A DNA stretch of 34,255 nt from Caballeronia mineralivorans PML1(12) (GCF_001028175.1 NZ_AEJF01000223.1:1-34255), one strand, 5' to 3'. Numbered from the stretch's first letter, positions 1 through 8,701 are shown. A program made the numbers and translations. Notes: a model not told the origin generated them from the letters alone.

Positions 1-301
1 TCGCCTGCACCGCGCTGCTCGCCGGCACGATGTAGCCGATGCCTTCCAGAAACGCGCGGTACGCCTTCAAATCGCGCACCGGTCCCGGATTCTTTCGATG
101 CCACTGGTCCAGTTCCGTCTGCAGCCGATCACGCTCGGCGAGCAGTGCGCAGTTCTTCGGCGCGAGGTCGTGGACCAGTTGGCTGAAACCGTTCCAGAAT
201 GCAACGCTGTCGACGCCAGTCCCGGGGAGGGCCTCTTCGTCAACAAATTTTCTGAGAACAGCCGCGACCCGCAGCCCGTTTCGCTCGATCATTTCACCCA
301 T
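1..301 (-). CDS. glcB: Malate synthase G, N-terminal part (cut by window edge)
   Basis: Malate synthase G condenses glyoxylate with acetyl-CoA to malate in the cytoplasm. Only the first 100 codons are inside the window and the 3' end lies to the left of base 1. The visible protein starts MGEMIERNGLRVAAVLRKFV and continues with 'DEEALPGTG', 'AFWNGFSQLVHDLAP' and 'LLAERDRLQ', then 'WHRKNPGPV' and 'LEGIGYIVP'. From memory these match the E. coli GlcB N-terminus almost word for word (FVDEEVLPGTG, VHDLAPENRQLLAERD, WHRSNPGPV). I chose the ATG at 301 because a GGAG lies about 7 bases upstream on the minus strand; the in-frame ATG at 292 has no better site. It sits next to a GlcG-like gene, the usual glc context, and links the island to glyoxylate use. 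Confidence 0.9.
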   Translation of the reverse strand, partial: MGEMIERNGLRVAAVLRKFVDEEALPGTGVDSVAFWNGFSQLVHDLAPKNCALLAERDRLQTELDQWHRKNPGPVRDLKAYRAFLEGIGYIVPASSAVQA

Positions 302-333
302 CACATACTCCAACAATTCCAAGTGTTAATTAA

Positions 334-738
334 TCAGCCGTTGAGGCTGTTTGCGGCGATCCTGGCCACTTGTGAATCCTGATCCGGCTTTACGCCTGAC
401 ACACCGACCGCGCCGACGACTTGCCCGTCGACTACGATGGGTACGCCGCCTTCCAGCGTCGCGACCAGCGGTGCGCTGAGAAACGCGGTTCGGCCGCCGT
501 TGATCATGTCTTCGTATTGTTTCGATTCGCGCCGGCCGAGCGCTGCAGTACGCGCTTTCTCGGGCGCGATATACGCGCCTATCGGGGCGCAGCCATCAAG
601 GCGGAGCAGGGCGAGCGGATGGCCCCCGTCGTCGACAACGGCGATCGTGACCGCCCATTGATTTTTCTCGGCTTCCGCGCGCGCGGCTTCGAGGATTCGC
701 GTAGCTTCTACAACGGTCAATACGGATTTGCTTTGCAT
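334..738 (-). CDS. glcG: GlcG/HbpS-family protein (DUF336)
   Basis: A 134-residue protein of the GlcG/HbpS (DUF336) family, whose members bind small molecules or heme; GlcG of the glycolate locus has no firmly known reaction. Family features are the early 'EATRILEAARAEAEKN' helix, the strand 'WAVTIAVVDDGGHPLALLR', 'PEKARTA' and the glycine-rich end 'GQVVGAVGVSGVKPDQD'. The ATG at 738 gives the usual family length. A GTG at 777 would add 13 residues; neither start has a strong ribosome site, so the start is uncertain. It lies 32 bases upstream of malate synthase G on the same strand, as glcG does near glcB in other proteobacteria, and the two probably form one transcript. The name is given by family and neighbourhood. 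Confidence 0.8.
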   Translation of the reverse strand: MQSKSVLTVVEATRILEAARAEAEKNQWAVTIAVVDDGGHPLALLRLDGCAPIGAYIAPEKARTAALGRRESKQYEDMINGGRTAFLSAPLVATLEGGVPIVVDGQVVGAVGVSGVKPDQDSQVARIAANSLNG

Positions 739-773
739 ATCAGCGGTTATCAAGTCTGTGTGTTGAGGTGTTT

Positions 774-793
774 CCACCGACGCATGCCGGTGG
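774..793. other. Inverted repeat between lactonase and glcG
   Basis: CCACCG (774-779) pairs with CGGTGG (788-793) around an 8-base loop. It sits in the 82 bases between the lactonase stop and the glcG start on the minus strand. There is no T-run after the stem on that strand, so it is a weak candidate for an attenuator or mRNA-end structure. It could be chance. Confidence 0.25.
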
Positions 794-820
794 TCAAAAT
801 AAAATTCGCCGCGGCCCCAT

Positions 821-1759
821 TCATCCGCCCAGGGCGCCCTGCGTATTCACATGCACTGCATAGATGGACTGCGACGACGCCATGAACAGCCGGTTACGTG
901 CACGTCCGCCAAAACACAGATTCGCGCAGCGCTCCGGCAGCGCGATCCGGCCGATCATCTTTCCTTGTGGCGAAATCACCATGACGCCATCGAGTTCGTC
1001 GTTGCCCATGCCCCAGCCGCACCACAAATTGCCGTCGACATCCGCACGCATTCCGTCGATTGTCCCGGCCCCCGCGTCGTAGAACACCCGGCCTCGACCG
1101 ATTCCGCGACCGTCCGGATCCATTTCATAAACATGAATCATCCGGTTCGGCACGCCGCGCGACTCGATGATATACAGCAGCTTCTCATCGGGTGAAAAGC
1201 ACAAGCCGTTCGGCCCCTTTAACTCGCGCGTTACGACTGACGCTTGGCCCGTCGCACCATCTATCCGATACACCGAGTGCGGTAATTCCTGCTCCGCCTT
1301 ATTGCCTTCGTAATGCCCTTGAATGCCCATCGGTGGATCAGTGAACCAGATCGAGTCGTCCGATTTCACTACGAGGTCGTTCGGGGAATTCAGCGGCTTG
1401 CCCTCGAAGGAGTCGAGGAGGACCGTCATGCTGCCGTCGTACTCGGTGCGCGTGACGCGGCGGCCATGCTCGCACGTGACAAGGCGCCCCTGCCGGTCGC
1501 GGGTGTTGCCGTTGGCGTAGTTGGAGGGCTTGCGGAACACGCTGACCACGCCCGTTTCCTCCTCCCATTTCAGCATCCGGTTGTTCGGGATATCGCTCCA
1601 AAGCAGGTATCGACCGTCGCCGAACCATACCGGACCTTCCGTCCAGCGGTAGCCGGTAGCCAGCCGTTCGACGGCTGAAAAAGCCACCCGGTATTTGTCG
1701 AAGGAAGGGTCCAGCGAAATCACGCGAGGATCGGGATATCGCTCAGCTTGTTGCCACAT
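821..1759 (-). CDS. SMP-30/gluconolactonase-family sugar lactonase
   Basis: A 312-residue cytoplasmic six-bladed beta-propeller of the SMP-30/gluconolactonase/LRE-like family, which hydrolyses aldono- or aldarolactones using one divalent metal. Metal-site motifs are in order: 'TEGPVW' (Glu41), 'NSPNDLVV' (Asn127), 'KGPNGLCFS' (Asn184) and 'TIDGMRADVDGNLW' (Asp235). No signal peptide is seen. The ATG at 1759 follows GGAG at 6 bases spacing. It is divergent from the UxaA/GarD-like dehydratase, sharing a 248-base control region. In a cluster with uronate dehydrogenase the likely job is opening the aldarolactone made by that enzyme. The substrate is an inference, and other sugar lactones fit the family equally well. 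Confidence 0.85.
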   Translation of the reverse strand: MWQQAERYPDPRVISLDPSFDKYRVAFSAVERLATGYRWTEGPVWFGDGRYLLWSDIPNNRMLKWEEETGVVSVFRKPSNYANGNTRDRQGRLVTCEHGRRVTRTEYDGSMTVLLDSFEGKPLNSPNDLVVKSDDSIWFTDPPMGIQGHYEGNKAEQELPHSVYRIDGATGQASVVTRELKGPNGLCFSPDEKLLYIIESRGVPNRMIHVYEMDPDGRGIGRGRVFYDAGAGTIDGMRADVDGNLWCGWGMGNDELDGVMVISPQGKMIGRIALPERCANLCFGGRARNRLFMASSQSIYAVHVNTQGALGG

Positions 1760-1828
1760 CTCTATCTCCAGTTTTCAGTTCCGGCGGTTCCGCCATCCGG
1801 CGGCATGACCGCTAGTATAGCGACAAAT

Positions 1829-1873
1829 GAGTAAGCGCTTTCTCTTGAAATCACGACTGAACTCCCCTAAGAT
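1829..1873 (+). promoter_or_regulatory. LacI-type operator next to a sigma70-like promoter
   Basis: GAGTAAGCGCTTTCTC at 1829-1844 is a palindrome matching its own reverse complement at 14 of 16 positions, with the central AAGCGCTT typical of LacI/GalR operators. Directly after it is TTGAAA (1845-1850), then 17 bases, then TAAGAT (1868-1873), a good -35/-10 pair reading towards the dehydratase at 2008. The operator thus touches the -35 box. A LacI-family regulator is encoded at 13314-14363 and is the natural candidate, but the pairing is inferred. Confidence 0.6.
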
Positions 1874-1927
1874 GCTTGAAATTTATGAGGTTCTGTCAAC
1901 GGTTCGTCGGTGGAAATGGTCGTGTAA

Positions 1928-1939
1928 GAAAGCGGTTAC
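1928..1939 (+). promoter_or_regulatory. Second, weaker LacI-type half-symmetric site
   Basis: GAAAGCGGTTAC has the AAnCGnTT core of LacI-family operators and matches its reverse complement at 8 of 12 positions. It lies about 97 bp (centre to centre) downstream of the palindrome at 1829-1844 and after the predicted transcription start, a geometry that would allow looping between two sites. Evidence is sequence symmetry only. Confidence 0.35.
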
Positions 1940-2007
1940 TCAGATGCAGCCATTTTTGCGTGCACGTCCGACCGCTCGGCGAAGGTTTTTTGAAAAGGCA
2001 ATGCTTG

Positions 2008-3555
2008 ATGATCGAGATGTCCAGCAAGACCGTAACCGGGCCGGTTATCCGGTTGCATCCCGCTGATAACGTGGTGATTGCACGCATCGACGTGGCAATC
2101 GGCACCCCGGTTCCTTCGGAGGATTTTGTCTGCCGCAGCCAGGTGACAGCGGGATACAAGATTGCGGCGAGACCGATCGGAAAGGGGGAGCCAATCCGCA
2201 AGTACAACGTGGTGATCGGATTCGCCGCGACGGATATCGTGCCAGGAACGATGGTGCACAGTCATAACGTCGAGTTTCGCGAGTTTGACCGCGACTACGC
2301 ATTTGGCGCGGAGTACCAGCCCGTCGAGATGGTGCCCGAGGCCGAGCGCGCCACCTTCCAGGGAATCGTGCGGGACAACGGCGAAGTCGCCACGCGCAAC
2401 TACATTGGCGTGTTGTCGACGGTCAATTGTTCCGCCACGGTGGTGCACAAGATCGCAGAGTGGTTCACGCCTGAACGGCTGGCGGACTACCCGAATGTGG
2501 ACGGCGTGGTCGCATTCAGTCACTCGATTGGATGCGGCATGGAGATGAGCGGCGAGCCGATGGTCCTGTTGCGCCGGACCATGGCAGGTTACGCACGCCA
2601 TCCCAATCTCGCCGCGGCGCTGATCGTCGGGCTGGGATGTGAGCGCAATCAATTGGCAGGACTGATGGATCAGGAAGACCTGAAGGTTGATTCCCGGCTG
2701 CACACTTTCATCATGCAGGAGAGCGGCGGCACTCGTCGGACCATCGAGGCCGGCGTGGCCGCGGTGCAGGCGCTGCTGCCTGAGGCTAATCGTGTGAAGC
2801 GCACGACGGTTTCTGCGAGTCACCTGAAAATCGGCCTGCAATGTGGTGGATCCGACGGCTTTTCGTCGATCACGGCGAATCCTTCGCTCGGCGCGGCGAT
2901 GGATCTGCTGGTACGTCATGGCGGCACGGCAATCCTCTCCGAGACGCCTGAAATTTACGGCGTTGAACATACGCTGACGCGGCGTGCGGTCAGTCGCGAG
3001 GTAGGCGAAAAACTGGTCGAGCGGATCCGTTGGTGGAAAGACGAGTATTCGGTCGGCCGAGACGTCCAGATCAACGGTCAGGTCAGCCCTGGCAACCAGG
3101 TGGGTGGACTGGCGAACATCTTCGAAAAGTCGATCGGATCTTCCATGAAGGGCGGTACTGGCCCGCTGATGGAGGTGTATCGATACGCCGAGCCGGTGAG
3201 GAAACACGGACTCGTTTTCATGGACACGCCGGGCTTCGACCCGGTCTCGGCGACGGGTCAGATTGCCGGCGGTGCGAACCTGATCGCCTTCACCACCGGG
3301 CGCGGTTCAATGTTCGGCGCCAAGCCCGTGCCATCGCTCAAGCTCGCCACCAACACGCCGATGTACAACCGCCTCACTGAAGACATGGATCTGAACTGCG
3401 GTGGGATCCTGGACGGCGTGGCGTCGATCGAAAGCGTGGGCCAGGCAATCTTCGAGGCCCTCCTTGCAGCCGCGTCGGGCGAGCAGACAAAGAGTGAAAT
3501 GCTCGGGCTCGGCGATCACGAATTCGTACCGTGGCAGATCGGCATCATGAGTTGA
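2008..3555 (+). CDS. UxaA/GarD-family sugar-acid dehydratase
   Basis: A 515-residue protein of the altronate (UxaA) / galactarate (GarD) dehydratase family, which removes water from a hexonate or aldarate to give a 2-keto-3-deoxy acid. The N-terminal ~95 residues look like a SAF domain (VIRLHPADNVVIARIDVAIG). The catalytic part follows with 'VRDNGEVATRNYIGVLSTVNC', 'SIGCGMEMSG', 'GLGCERNQ', 'GLQCGGSDGFSSITANP', 'SPGNQVGGLANI' and 'AFTTGRG', each with a close counterpart in E. coli GarD as I recall it. Reading extends upstream to 1876, but the ATG at 2008, 9 bases after AAAGG, fits the family N-terminus. It heads a plus-strand set with two MFS transporters and an enolase-type dehydratase. Whether it acts on galactarate, altronate or another acid is open. 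Confidence 0.85.
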   Translation: MIEMSSKTVTGPVIRLHPADNVVIARIDVAIGTPVPSEDFVCRSQVTAGYKIAARPIGKGEPIRKYNVVIGFAATDIVPGTMVHSHNVEFREFDRDYAFGAEYQPVEMVPEAERATFQGIVRDNGEVATRNYIGVLSTVNCSATVVHKIAEWFTPERLADYPNVDGVVAFSHSIGCGMEMSGEPMVLLRRTMAGYARHPNLAAALIVGLGCERNQLAGLMDQEDLKVDSRLHTFIMQESGGTRRTIEAGVAAVQALLPEANRVKRTTVSASHLKIGLQCGGSDGFSSITANPSLGAAMDLLVRHGGTAILSETPEIYGVEHTLTRRAVSREVGEKLVERIRWWKDEYSVGRDVQINGQVSPGNQVGGLANIFEKSIGSSMKGGTGPLMEVYRYAEPVRKHGLVFMDTPGFDPVSATGQIAGGANLIAFTTGRGSMFGAKPVPSLKLATNTPMYNRLTEDMDLNCGGILDGVASIESVGQAIFEALLAAASGEQTKSEMLGLGDHEFVPWQIGIMS

Positions 3556-3654
3556 GTCGGCGCGACCCAGCGCATCGCAGGGCGAACGGTCATTTACACA
3601 ATAAGTAAAGCTGCCGCCCGGCAACCAGTCAAAACAGAATAGAGGAGACAACCC

Positions 3655-4962
3655 TTGAGTACTCAGACCCCGGCCATACGAATACCTGACAGCGCGGCAA
3701 GCAACTCGATCTATTCGCGAGTTACCTGGCGCTTTATGCCCTTGCTGTTCGTTTGTTACGTCGTGGCCTATCTGGATCGGGTCAATGTGGGCTTCGCCAA
3801 GCTCCAGATGCTCAGCGACCTGAACTTCAGCGAGGCGATGTATGGCTTCGGTGCCGGGATCTTTTTCATCGGCTATTTCTTTTTTGAGGTGCCCAGCAAC
3901 TTGCTGCTGCACCGGCTCGGCGCGCGCCGATGGATAGCCAGGATCATGCTCACGTGGGCTGTCCTCTCGGCCGCGACCGCATGGGTCAGCACGCCCGCGA
4001 CGTTCTACGTACTGCGCTTCTTTCTCGGCGTGGCCGAAGCGGGTTTCTTTCCGGGGCTCGTGCTATATCTCACCTACTGGTTTCCAGCGCATCGGCGCGG
4101 CAAGATGGTCGCTTTTCTGATGGCGGGCAATCCCGTTGCGGGCATTGTCGGCGGCCCGATATCGGGCTTCATCATGCAGCGCCTGGCGGGCAACGCAGGG
4201 CTTGCCGGCTGGCAGTGGCTGTTCATTCTGGAAGCCGCTCCCGCGCTGGTTCTGGCGGTCATCATTTTCTGGTTCCTCGACGATCGGGTGAAGGACGCCA
4301 AGTGGCTGCCGGTACAGGAGCGCGAATTCATCGCGTCGGAAATTGAAGCGGAAGGGCGTACCAAGAGCCACGGTTCCGTGCGCGAGGTGTTCACGTCGCT
4401 CAAAGTCTGGATCTTGTGCGCGATCCTGTTCGGTATCGTGATGGGCTCCTATGCAGTGGGCTTCTGGCAGCCGACGATCATCAAGGGATCAGGAATTACC
4501 GACGCCTTTACGATTGGCCTGCTCACCGTGGTGCCTTATCTCGCTGCCCTGATTTCAATGATCCTGGTTGGCCGCCATGCGGACCGCAAACGCGAACGCC
4601 GCTGGCACGTCGTCATACCGCAATGCGTGGCGGCGGCGGGCTTCGTGATCTGTGCCTATGCGGGCAACAACACCTATATCGCGCTGCTGGGTCTGACCCT
4701 CGCGGCTTCGGGCGTGATTACCGCCTTACCGATGTTCTGGGCCTTGCCGACCTCGTTTCTCGGTGGCACCGGTGCCGCAGCGGGCATTGCATTGATCAAC
4801 TCGACAGGCAATCTTGCGGGATTCGTAAGCCCAGCGCTGGTTGGATGGTTGAAGACGATCACGCATTCACTGGATTCAAGTCTGTTCCTGATTGCGGGAT
4901 CGTTACTCGTATCCGCCTGTCTTATCTTGACGCAGCTTCCTGCGAAGCTTGTCAATAAGTAA
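3655..4962 (+). CDS. MFS transporter, anion:cation symporter (ACS) family
   Basis: A 435-residue inner-membrane transporter of the major facilitator superfamily, ACS type, members of which import organic anions such as tartrate, phthalate or sugar acids with a cation. It has about 12 hydrophobic segments; the first carries 'YVVAYLDRVNVGFAKLQM', a hallmark of this family, followed by 'FEVPSNLLLHRLGARRWI'. The start is TTG at 3655, preceded by AGAGGAGA with about 6 bases spacing; no ATG fits. The gene follows the UxaA/GarD-like dehydratase by 99 bases and precedes a second, unrelated-sequence ACS transporter, so the two probably take up different acids or both faces of one mixed substrate pool. 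Substrate is inferred from context only. Confidence 0.85.
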   Translation: MSTQTPAIRIPDSAASNSIYSRVTWRFMPLLFVCYVVAYLDRVNVGFAKLQMLSDLNFSEAMYGFGAGIFFIGYFFFEVPSNLLLHRLGARRWIARIMLTWAVLSAATAWVSTPATFYVLRFFLGVAEAGFFPGLVLYLTYWFPAHRRGKMVAFLMAGNPVAGIVGGPISGFIMQRLAGNAGLAGWQWLFILEAAPALVLAVIIFWFLDDRVKDAKWLPVQEREFIASEIEAEGRTKSHGSVREVFTSLKVWILCAILFGIVMGSYAVGFWQPTIIKGSGITDAFTIGLLTVVPYLAALISMILVGRHADRKRERRWHVVIPQCVAAAGFVICAYAGNNTYIALLGLTLAASGVITALPMFWALPTSFLGGTGAAAGIALINSTGNLAGFVSPALVGWLKTITHSLDSSLFLIAGSLLVSACLILTQLPAKLVNK

Positions 4963-5038
4963 TACGTTCATGCCGCTCGTCAGAAGCGTCAGATTAAAAA
5001 TTTGTAATCCTTAATTATTATTACGGAATAGAGACAAC

Positions 5039-6331
5039 ATGAAGACCGGCAAGTATCGCTATGTCGTCGCCTTGCTGCTGTTTATTGCGGGCGCGATCAA
5101 TTACATGGACCGGGCGGCGCTTGGAGTGGTCGCGCCCATCCTCAACAAGGAGTTGAGCCTTTCTCCGTCGCAACTCGGGATCGTGTTCAGCAGTTTCTTC
5201 TTCGGCTATTCCATCTTCGCGTTTGTCGGCGGGCAACTTGCTGACAAGTACGGACCTCGTCGGGTTTTCTCCTGGGCAATGGGCAGCTGGTCCATCCTCT
5301 GCGGGCTCACCGCGGCCGTGACCGGATTCGGCACGCTGCTGATTGCGCGGGCACTTTTCGGCTTCGGCGAAGGTCCGATGAATTCGACGACCAACCGGAC
5401 CATCACCAACTGGTTTCCCCGGCACGAAACCGCGACCATGGTCGGATTTACGTTTTCGGGCCAGACGGTAGGCAGCGCGATCGCCGGGCCGGTGGTCGGA
5501 CTGATTGCCATTGCTTATGGCTGGCGCACGTCGTTTGTGATCATCGCGGCGCTCGGGCTGGTGTGGATCGTCGCCTGGCGCATCTTCGCGACCGACAAGC
5601 CCGCTGAAAACGCGCGGGTCGGCGCGGCCGAACGCGATATGGTCGAAGCGAGCCGCGGCGCGGCGCACCCGGCGGAAGGGGGTGACGAGACCACGCCGCT
5701 ACGCGGCTATCTGTTTCGTCCGAGCACGCTCGCGCTCGGCGTTGGCCTCTTCGCGGTGAACTACACCTTGTTCGTGTTCATCTCATGGATGCCGAGCTAT
5801 TTCACCAACGCGCTGCATCTGGACTTGAAGCAGATGAGTATCCTGAGCGCGGTGCCATGGGCATGCGGCGGGATTGGATATTTCGGCGGGGGTCTGCTCG
5901 CCGACGCTTACTTCAAGCGCGTGAACAACAAGTTGCTGGCGCGCAAGGTCTCGGCTACCGTGCCGCTCGCGCTGTCGGGTCTCGCTCTGCTGGGCGTCAG
6001 CATGGTCTCGTCCGTCACGCCCGCGGTGATACTTGTCGCGTGTGCCGTGATGTTCCTGACGGCTTCGTCGCAGGCATGCTGGGCCGTCATGCACGAGCTT
6101 GTGCCTGGCAGGCATCTTGGCGGCGTGAGCGGCTTTGTTCACCTGATGAGCAACATCTCGGGCATCGTCGGGCCGACCATGATGGGACTTGCGGTCCAGT
6201 ACCTCGGTGGTTACAGCAGCGGCTTCGTGCTCGGCGCAGTGATCGATCTGATTGGTGTGCTGGCCATGCTGCTGGTCATCGGCCGGCGTACGGCGGATAA
6301 GGCAACCGAGGCGCCTTCCACCGCCGCGTAA
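5039..6331 (+). CDS. MFS transporter, ACS family, hexuronate/galactonate-like
   Basis: A 430-residue inner-membrane MFS protein of the ACS family. The first helix 'ALLLFIAGAINYMDRAALGVVAP' followed by 'LSPSQLGIVFSSFFFGYSIF' is typical of the hexuronate (ExuT), galactonate (DgoT) and glucarate (GudP) carriers. The loop after helix 2 has 'GGQLADKYGPRRVF' (MFS signature), and a long charged central loop lies around residues 185-220. The ATG at 5039 has GGAATAGAGA upstream. It is more like ExuT/GudP than the transporter before it, which makes it the better candidate for uronate or aldarate import in this island. Confidence 0.85.
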   Translation: MKTGKYRYVVALLLFIAGAINYMDRAALGVVAPILNKELSLSPSQLGIVFSSFFFGYSIFAFVGGQLADKYGPRRVFSWAMGSWSILCGLTAAVTGFGTLLIARALFGFGEGPMNSTTNRTITNWFPRHETATMVGFTFSGQTVGSAIAGPVVGLIAIAYGWRTSFVIIAALGLVWIVAWRIFATDKPAENARVGAAERDMVEASRGAAHPAEGGDETTPLRGYLFRPSTLALGVGLFAVNYTLFVFISWMPSYFTNALHLDLKQMSILSAVPWACGGIGYFGGGLLADAYFKRVNNKLLARKVSATVPLALSGLALLGVSMVSSVTPAVILVACAVMFLTASSQACWAVMHELVPGRHLGGVSGFVHLMSNISGIVGPTMMGLAVQYLGGYSSGFVLGAVIDLIGVLAMLLVIGRRTADKATEAPSTAA

Positions 6332-6463
6332 ACCGTCCGGCCCGTTTCGGCGGCTATCAGAGTGCCTTTCTGTTCGGATGACTGATCGATTTTTCCGGTG
6401 TGCGCACCACCGCTCAATCGTCCCCATGGGCATGGTTACCTTTTTTAGAGTAGGTGTATCGCT

Positions 6464-7630
6464 ATGAAACAAGCCATAGTTGAAGCTGAGCAAGCCGATT
6501 ATCAGACAGGTTCACGGATCGTTTCGGTGGAAGCGCGCACCATTCGCGTGCCACTCGACCGCCACACTGCGTTCGCGACGCGGCTCGTCACTGCCCGCGA
6601 CTACACGGTTGTGCGCGTCACCACCGCCGATGACCGGCACGGCATCGGATTTTGCTACAGCGGCAGCCGCGCCGGCATGCTGGTCACCTACGCCGTGCGC
6701 GAGCTGTTTACACCGCTTTTGCGCGGGAGATCCGCCCTCGATGTGGAAGGCTTGTGGCGCGCGATGTACGAGGAGTCGCTGCTGCAAGGGCGCGCCGGAT
6801 CGGTCATGCGGGCGCTGTCTATCGTCGACATCGCGTTGTGGGACAGGAACGCGCGTGCCGCCGGTTTGCCGTTAAGCCGCTATCTCGGCGGCACGTCGAG
6901 CGAAACCGTGCCGGCGTATGCCAGCGGCGGATACTACATCGAAGGGAAAACGCCTGAGCATCTCGGCGAGGAGATGGCGGGCTATGTAGCACTTGGATTC
7001 CGTGCTGTGAAGATGAAAGTCGGGCGCCTTGATCCGCGCGCTGAGCAAGCGCGAATCAGGGCGGCACGAGAGGCGATCGGCGACGACGTGCTGCTGATGC
7101 TCGATGCCAACAACGCCTGGTCCGATGTTCCGACCGCGCTGGAATACATGCGCCGGTACGAGCCGTTCAACCCTTATTGGATAGAGGAGCCTTTCAGTCC
7201 GGACGACATTGAGAGTCACGCGCAACTGAGCCGGCGTACGCCGGTGACGGTTGCGACCGGCGAGATTGAAGCGGGGCGCTGGCGCCATCAGGAACTGCTC
7301 GACAAACATGCGGCGATGATTCTGCAGTCGGACGCGGCAGTGTGCGGCGGGATCAGCGAATGGCGACGGATTGCGGCGTCGGCCGCAGCCGTTGGCGTGA
7401 CGATGTGCCCGCACTGGTTTCATGATCTGCACGTGCATCTGGTGGCGTCGACGTCCAATGCGCGCTATGTCGAATTTTTCCCTGACGACCAGGTGTTGAA
7501 TTTCCGTCGCCTGGTGGATACGCAACTGGAGTTCGCTGACGGCAGGCTGACGGTGCCGACCCGTCCCGGCTTGGGCTTCGATTTGGACGAAGCTGCGCTG
7601 AACGAATACGCGCTGGACGACTGGGCCTGA
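6464..7630 (+). CDS. Enolase-superfamily (mandelate racemase subgroup) sugar-acid dehydratase
   Basis: A 388-residue mandelate racemase/muconate-lactonizing family protein, expected to abstract the alpha proton of a sugar acid and expel water. Visible residues are the K-x-K base motif at Lys183/Lys185 (AVKMKVG), metal ligands Asp214 (LDANNAW), Glu241/242 (WIEEPF) and Glu267 (ATGEIE), and a His at 317 or 320 (CPHWFHDLH) for the opposite face. Having Lys and His together fits the mandelate racemase subgroup, which includes talarate/galactarate and other acid-sugar dehydratases. The ATG at 6464 follows TAGGTG at 7 bases. It is the second dehydratase of the island and has a different fold from the one at 2008, which suggests action on another stereoisomer. 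Confidence 0.85.
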   Translation: MKQAIVEAEQADYQTGSRIVSVEARTIRVPLDRHTAFATRLVTARDYTVVRVTTADDRHGIGFCYSGSRAGMLVTYAVRELFTPLLRGRSALDVEGLWRAMYEESLLQGRAGSVMRALSIVDIALWDRNARAAGLPLSRYLGGTSSETVPAYASGGYYIEGKTPEHLGEEMAGYVALGFRAVKMKVGRLDPRAEQARIRAAREAIGDDVLLMLDANNAWSDVPTALEYMRRYEPFNPYWIEEPFSPDDIESHAQLSRRTPVTVATGEIEAGRWRHQELLDKHAAMILQSDAAVCGGISEWRRIAASAAAVGVTMCPHWFHDLHVHLVASTSNARYVEFFPDDQVLNFRRLVDTQLEFADGRLTVPTRPGLGFDLDEAALNEYALDDWA

Positions 7631-7661
7631 GAGCTGAGCCTGAGAGACGACGCAAGCGATA

Positions 7662-7687
7662 CCGCCGGTTGTGCACGCAACCGGCGG
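7662..7687. terminator. Hairpin between convergent genes, likely bidirectional terminator
   Basis: CCGCCGGTTG (7662-7671) and CAACCGGCGG (7678-7687) form a perfect 10-bp stem with a 6-base loop. It stands in the 79 bases between two genes that end facing each other, the enolase-type dehydratase and the DHDPS-family gene. GTGTTTGG follows on the plus strand, so the U-run is poor, but the position and the perfect stem support a shared terminator. Confidence 0.6.
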
Positions 7688-7709
7688 CGGGTGTTTGGCT
7701 TGTGCGCCT

Positions 7710-8660
7710 CTACTTCGCTGACGCGGCTATCTTCGCAGTTGCCTCGATACCCGGCATCGAGAAGCCGATCCCGAGCAGCGCGGTGGCCAACGCGTCGCAT
7801 TGCGCCTTTGTCAGGTTAACAAGAGGAGGGCGGACGACGCCCCAGTCCGGATCATTCGAATAGATGCCGATCGCGGCCTTGAGCGCAGGGATCATCGGAA
7901 ACTTGGCGAACACTGCGCGCGTGGCATCGAGCGTTGTCTGGCGGGCATCGGCGTCAGCCGACTGCCAGTGACGGTACAAGTCCACGATAGCTGCCGGATT
8001 GACATTCCCGGTTGCCGTGATACAGCCAACGCCGCCCGCGCGCAAGGTGGCCAGCAGGAAGGTTTCGCTGCCGGCGAAAACATCGAAGCCCTGTGGCTGG
8101 AAGCGATCGAGCATGGCCTGAGTGTTGCTCCAGTCGCCTGAACTGTCCTTCACGCCGGCGATGACACCCGGGAACGCCGCGAGCAGCCGTTCGATCAGCG
8201 CAAGACTGAGCGGCACCTGGGACACGGGCGGGATGTGATACAGATAAATGCGCAGCGCATCCGATCCCACCCGCTCGATGACTTGCGCATAACTGCGGAA
8301 CAAGCCTTCGTCGCTGACGCCCTTGTAATAGAACGGCGGCAGCATCAGCACATGGTTGACGCTCAGCGACAGCGCGTGGCGTGTCAATTCCACGGTGTCC
8401 GTGAGTGCCGAGCAGCCCGTACCCGGCATCAGGCGAGCGACCGGAATTTGCGCGCCGACCAGCGTTTCGAGCAGCTTCTTTTTCTCGCTGACCCCCAGCG
8501 AATTCGCTTCCGAATTGGTGCCGAACACGGCCAGTCCGACATCCTGTTCGATGAGCCATCGGCAATGACGCACATAGCGGTCGTAATCGGGGAGAAGATC
8601 TTTTGTGAACGGCGTTACCACCGGCGAGAAGACGCCGCGGGGCCGATTGACAGAAGTCAT
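7710..8660 (-). CDS. DHDPS/NAL-superfamily aldolase or dehydratase (2-keto-3-deoxy acid)
   Basis: A 316-residue TIM-barrel protein of the dihydrodipicolinate synthase / N-acetylneuraminate lyase superfamily, which forms a Schiff base with a 2-keto acid. The Schiff-base lysine is Lys171 (AGVKDSSG) and the partner tyrosine is Tyr141 (IYLYHIP). The usual GTTGE loop reads GTNSEANSL (47-55), a variant that argues against true DapA. In a sugar-acid cluster the expected roles are a 2-keto-3-deoxy-acid aldolase or 5-dehydro-4-deoxyglucarate dehydratase (KdgD-like). The ATG at 8660 follows AAAGGA at about 7 bases. It is 41 bases downstream of the 2-hydroxyacid dehydrogenase on the same strand, so the two probably form one operon. 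The exact reaction is not decidable from sequence. Confidence 0.8.
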   Translation of the reverse strand: MTSVNRPRGVFSPVVTPFTKDLLPDYDRYVRHCRWLIEQDVGLAVFGTNSEANSLGVSEKKKLLETLVGAQIPVARLMPGTGCSALTDTVELTRHALSLSVNHVLMLPPFYYKGVSDEGLFRSYAQVIERVGSDALRIYLYHIPPVSQVPLSLALIERLLAAFPGVIAGVKDSSGDWSNTQAMLDRFQPQGFDVFAGSETFLLATLRAGGVGCITATGNVNPAAIVDLYRHWQSADADARQTTLDATRAVFAKFPMIPALKAAIGIYSNDPDWGVVRPPLVNLTKAQCDALATALLGIGFSMPGIEATAKIAASAK

Positions 8661-8701
8661 CGCGTGTTCCTTTTCGTTGAAGTGAGGGTGTTTCGCACCA
8701 G

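Noticed and set aside
1876..2007. N-terminal 44-residue extension of the UxaA/GarD-like protein
   Set aside because: It covers the predicted promoter and -10 box and has no family similarity; the ATG at 2008 has the ribosome site.
1936..3207. 423-residue open frame on the minus strand
   Set aside because: It is antisense to the dehydratase gene, is histidine/arginine-rich as expected for a shadow frame in high-GC DNA, and has no motif.
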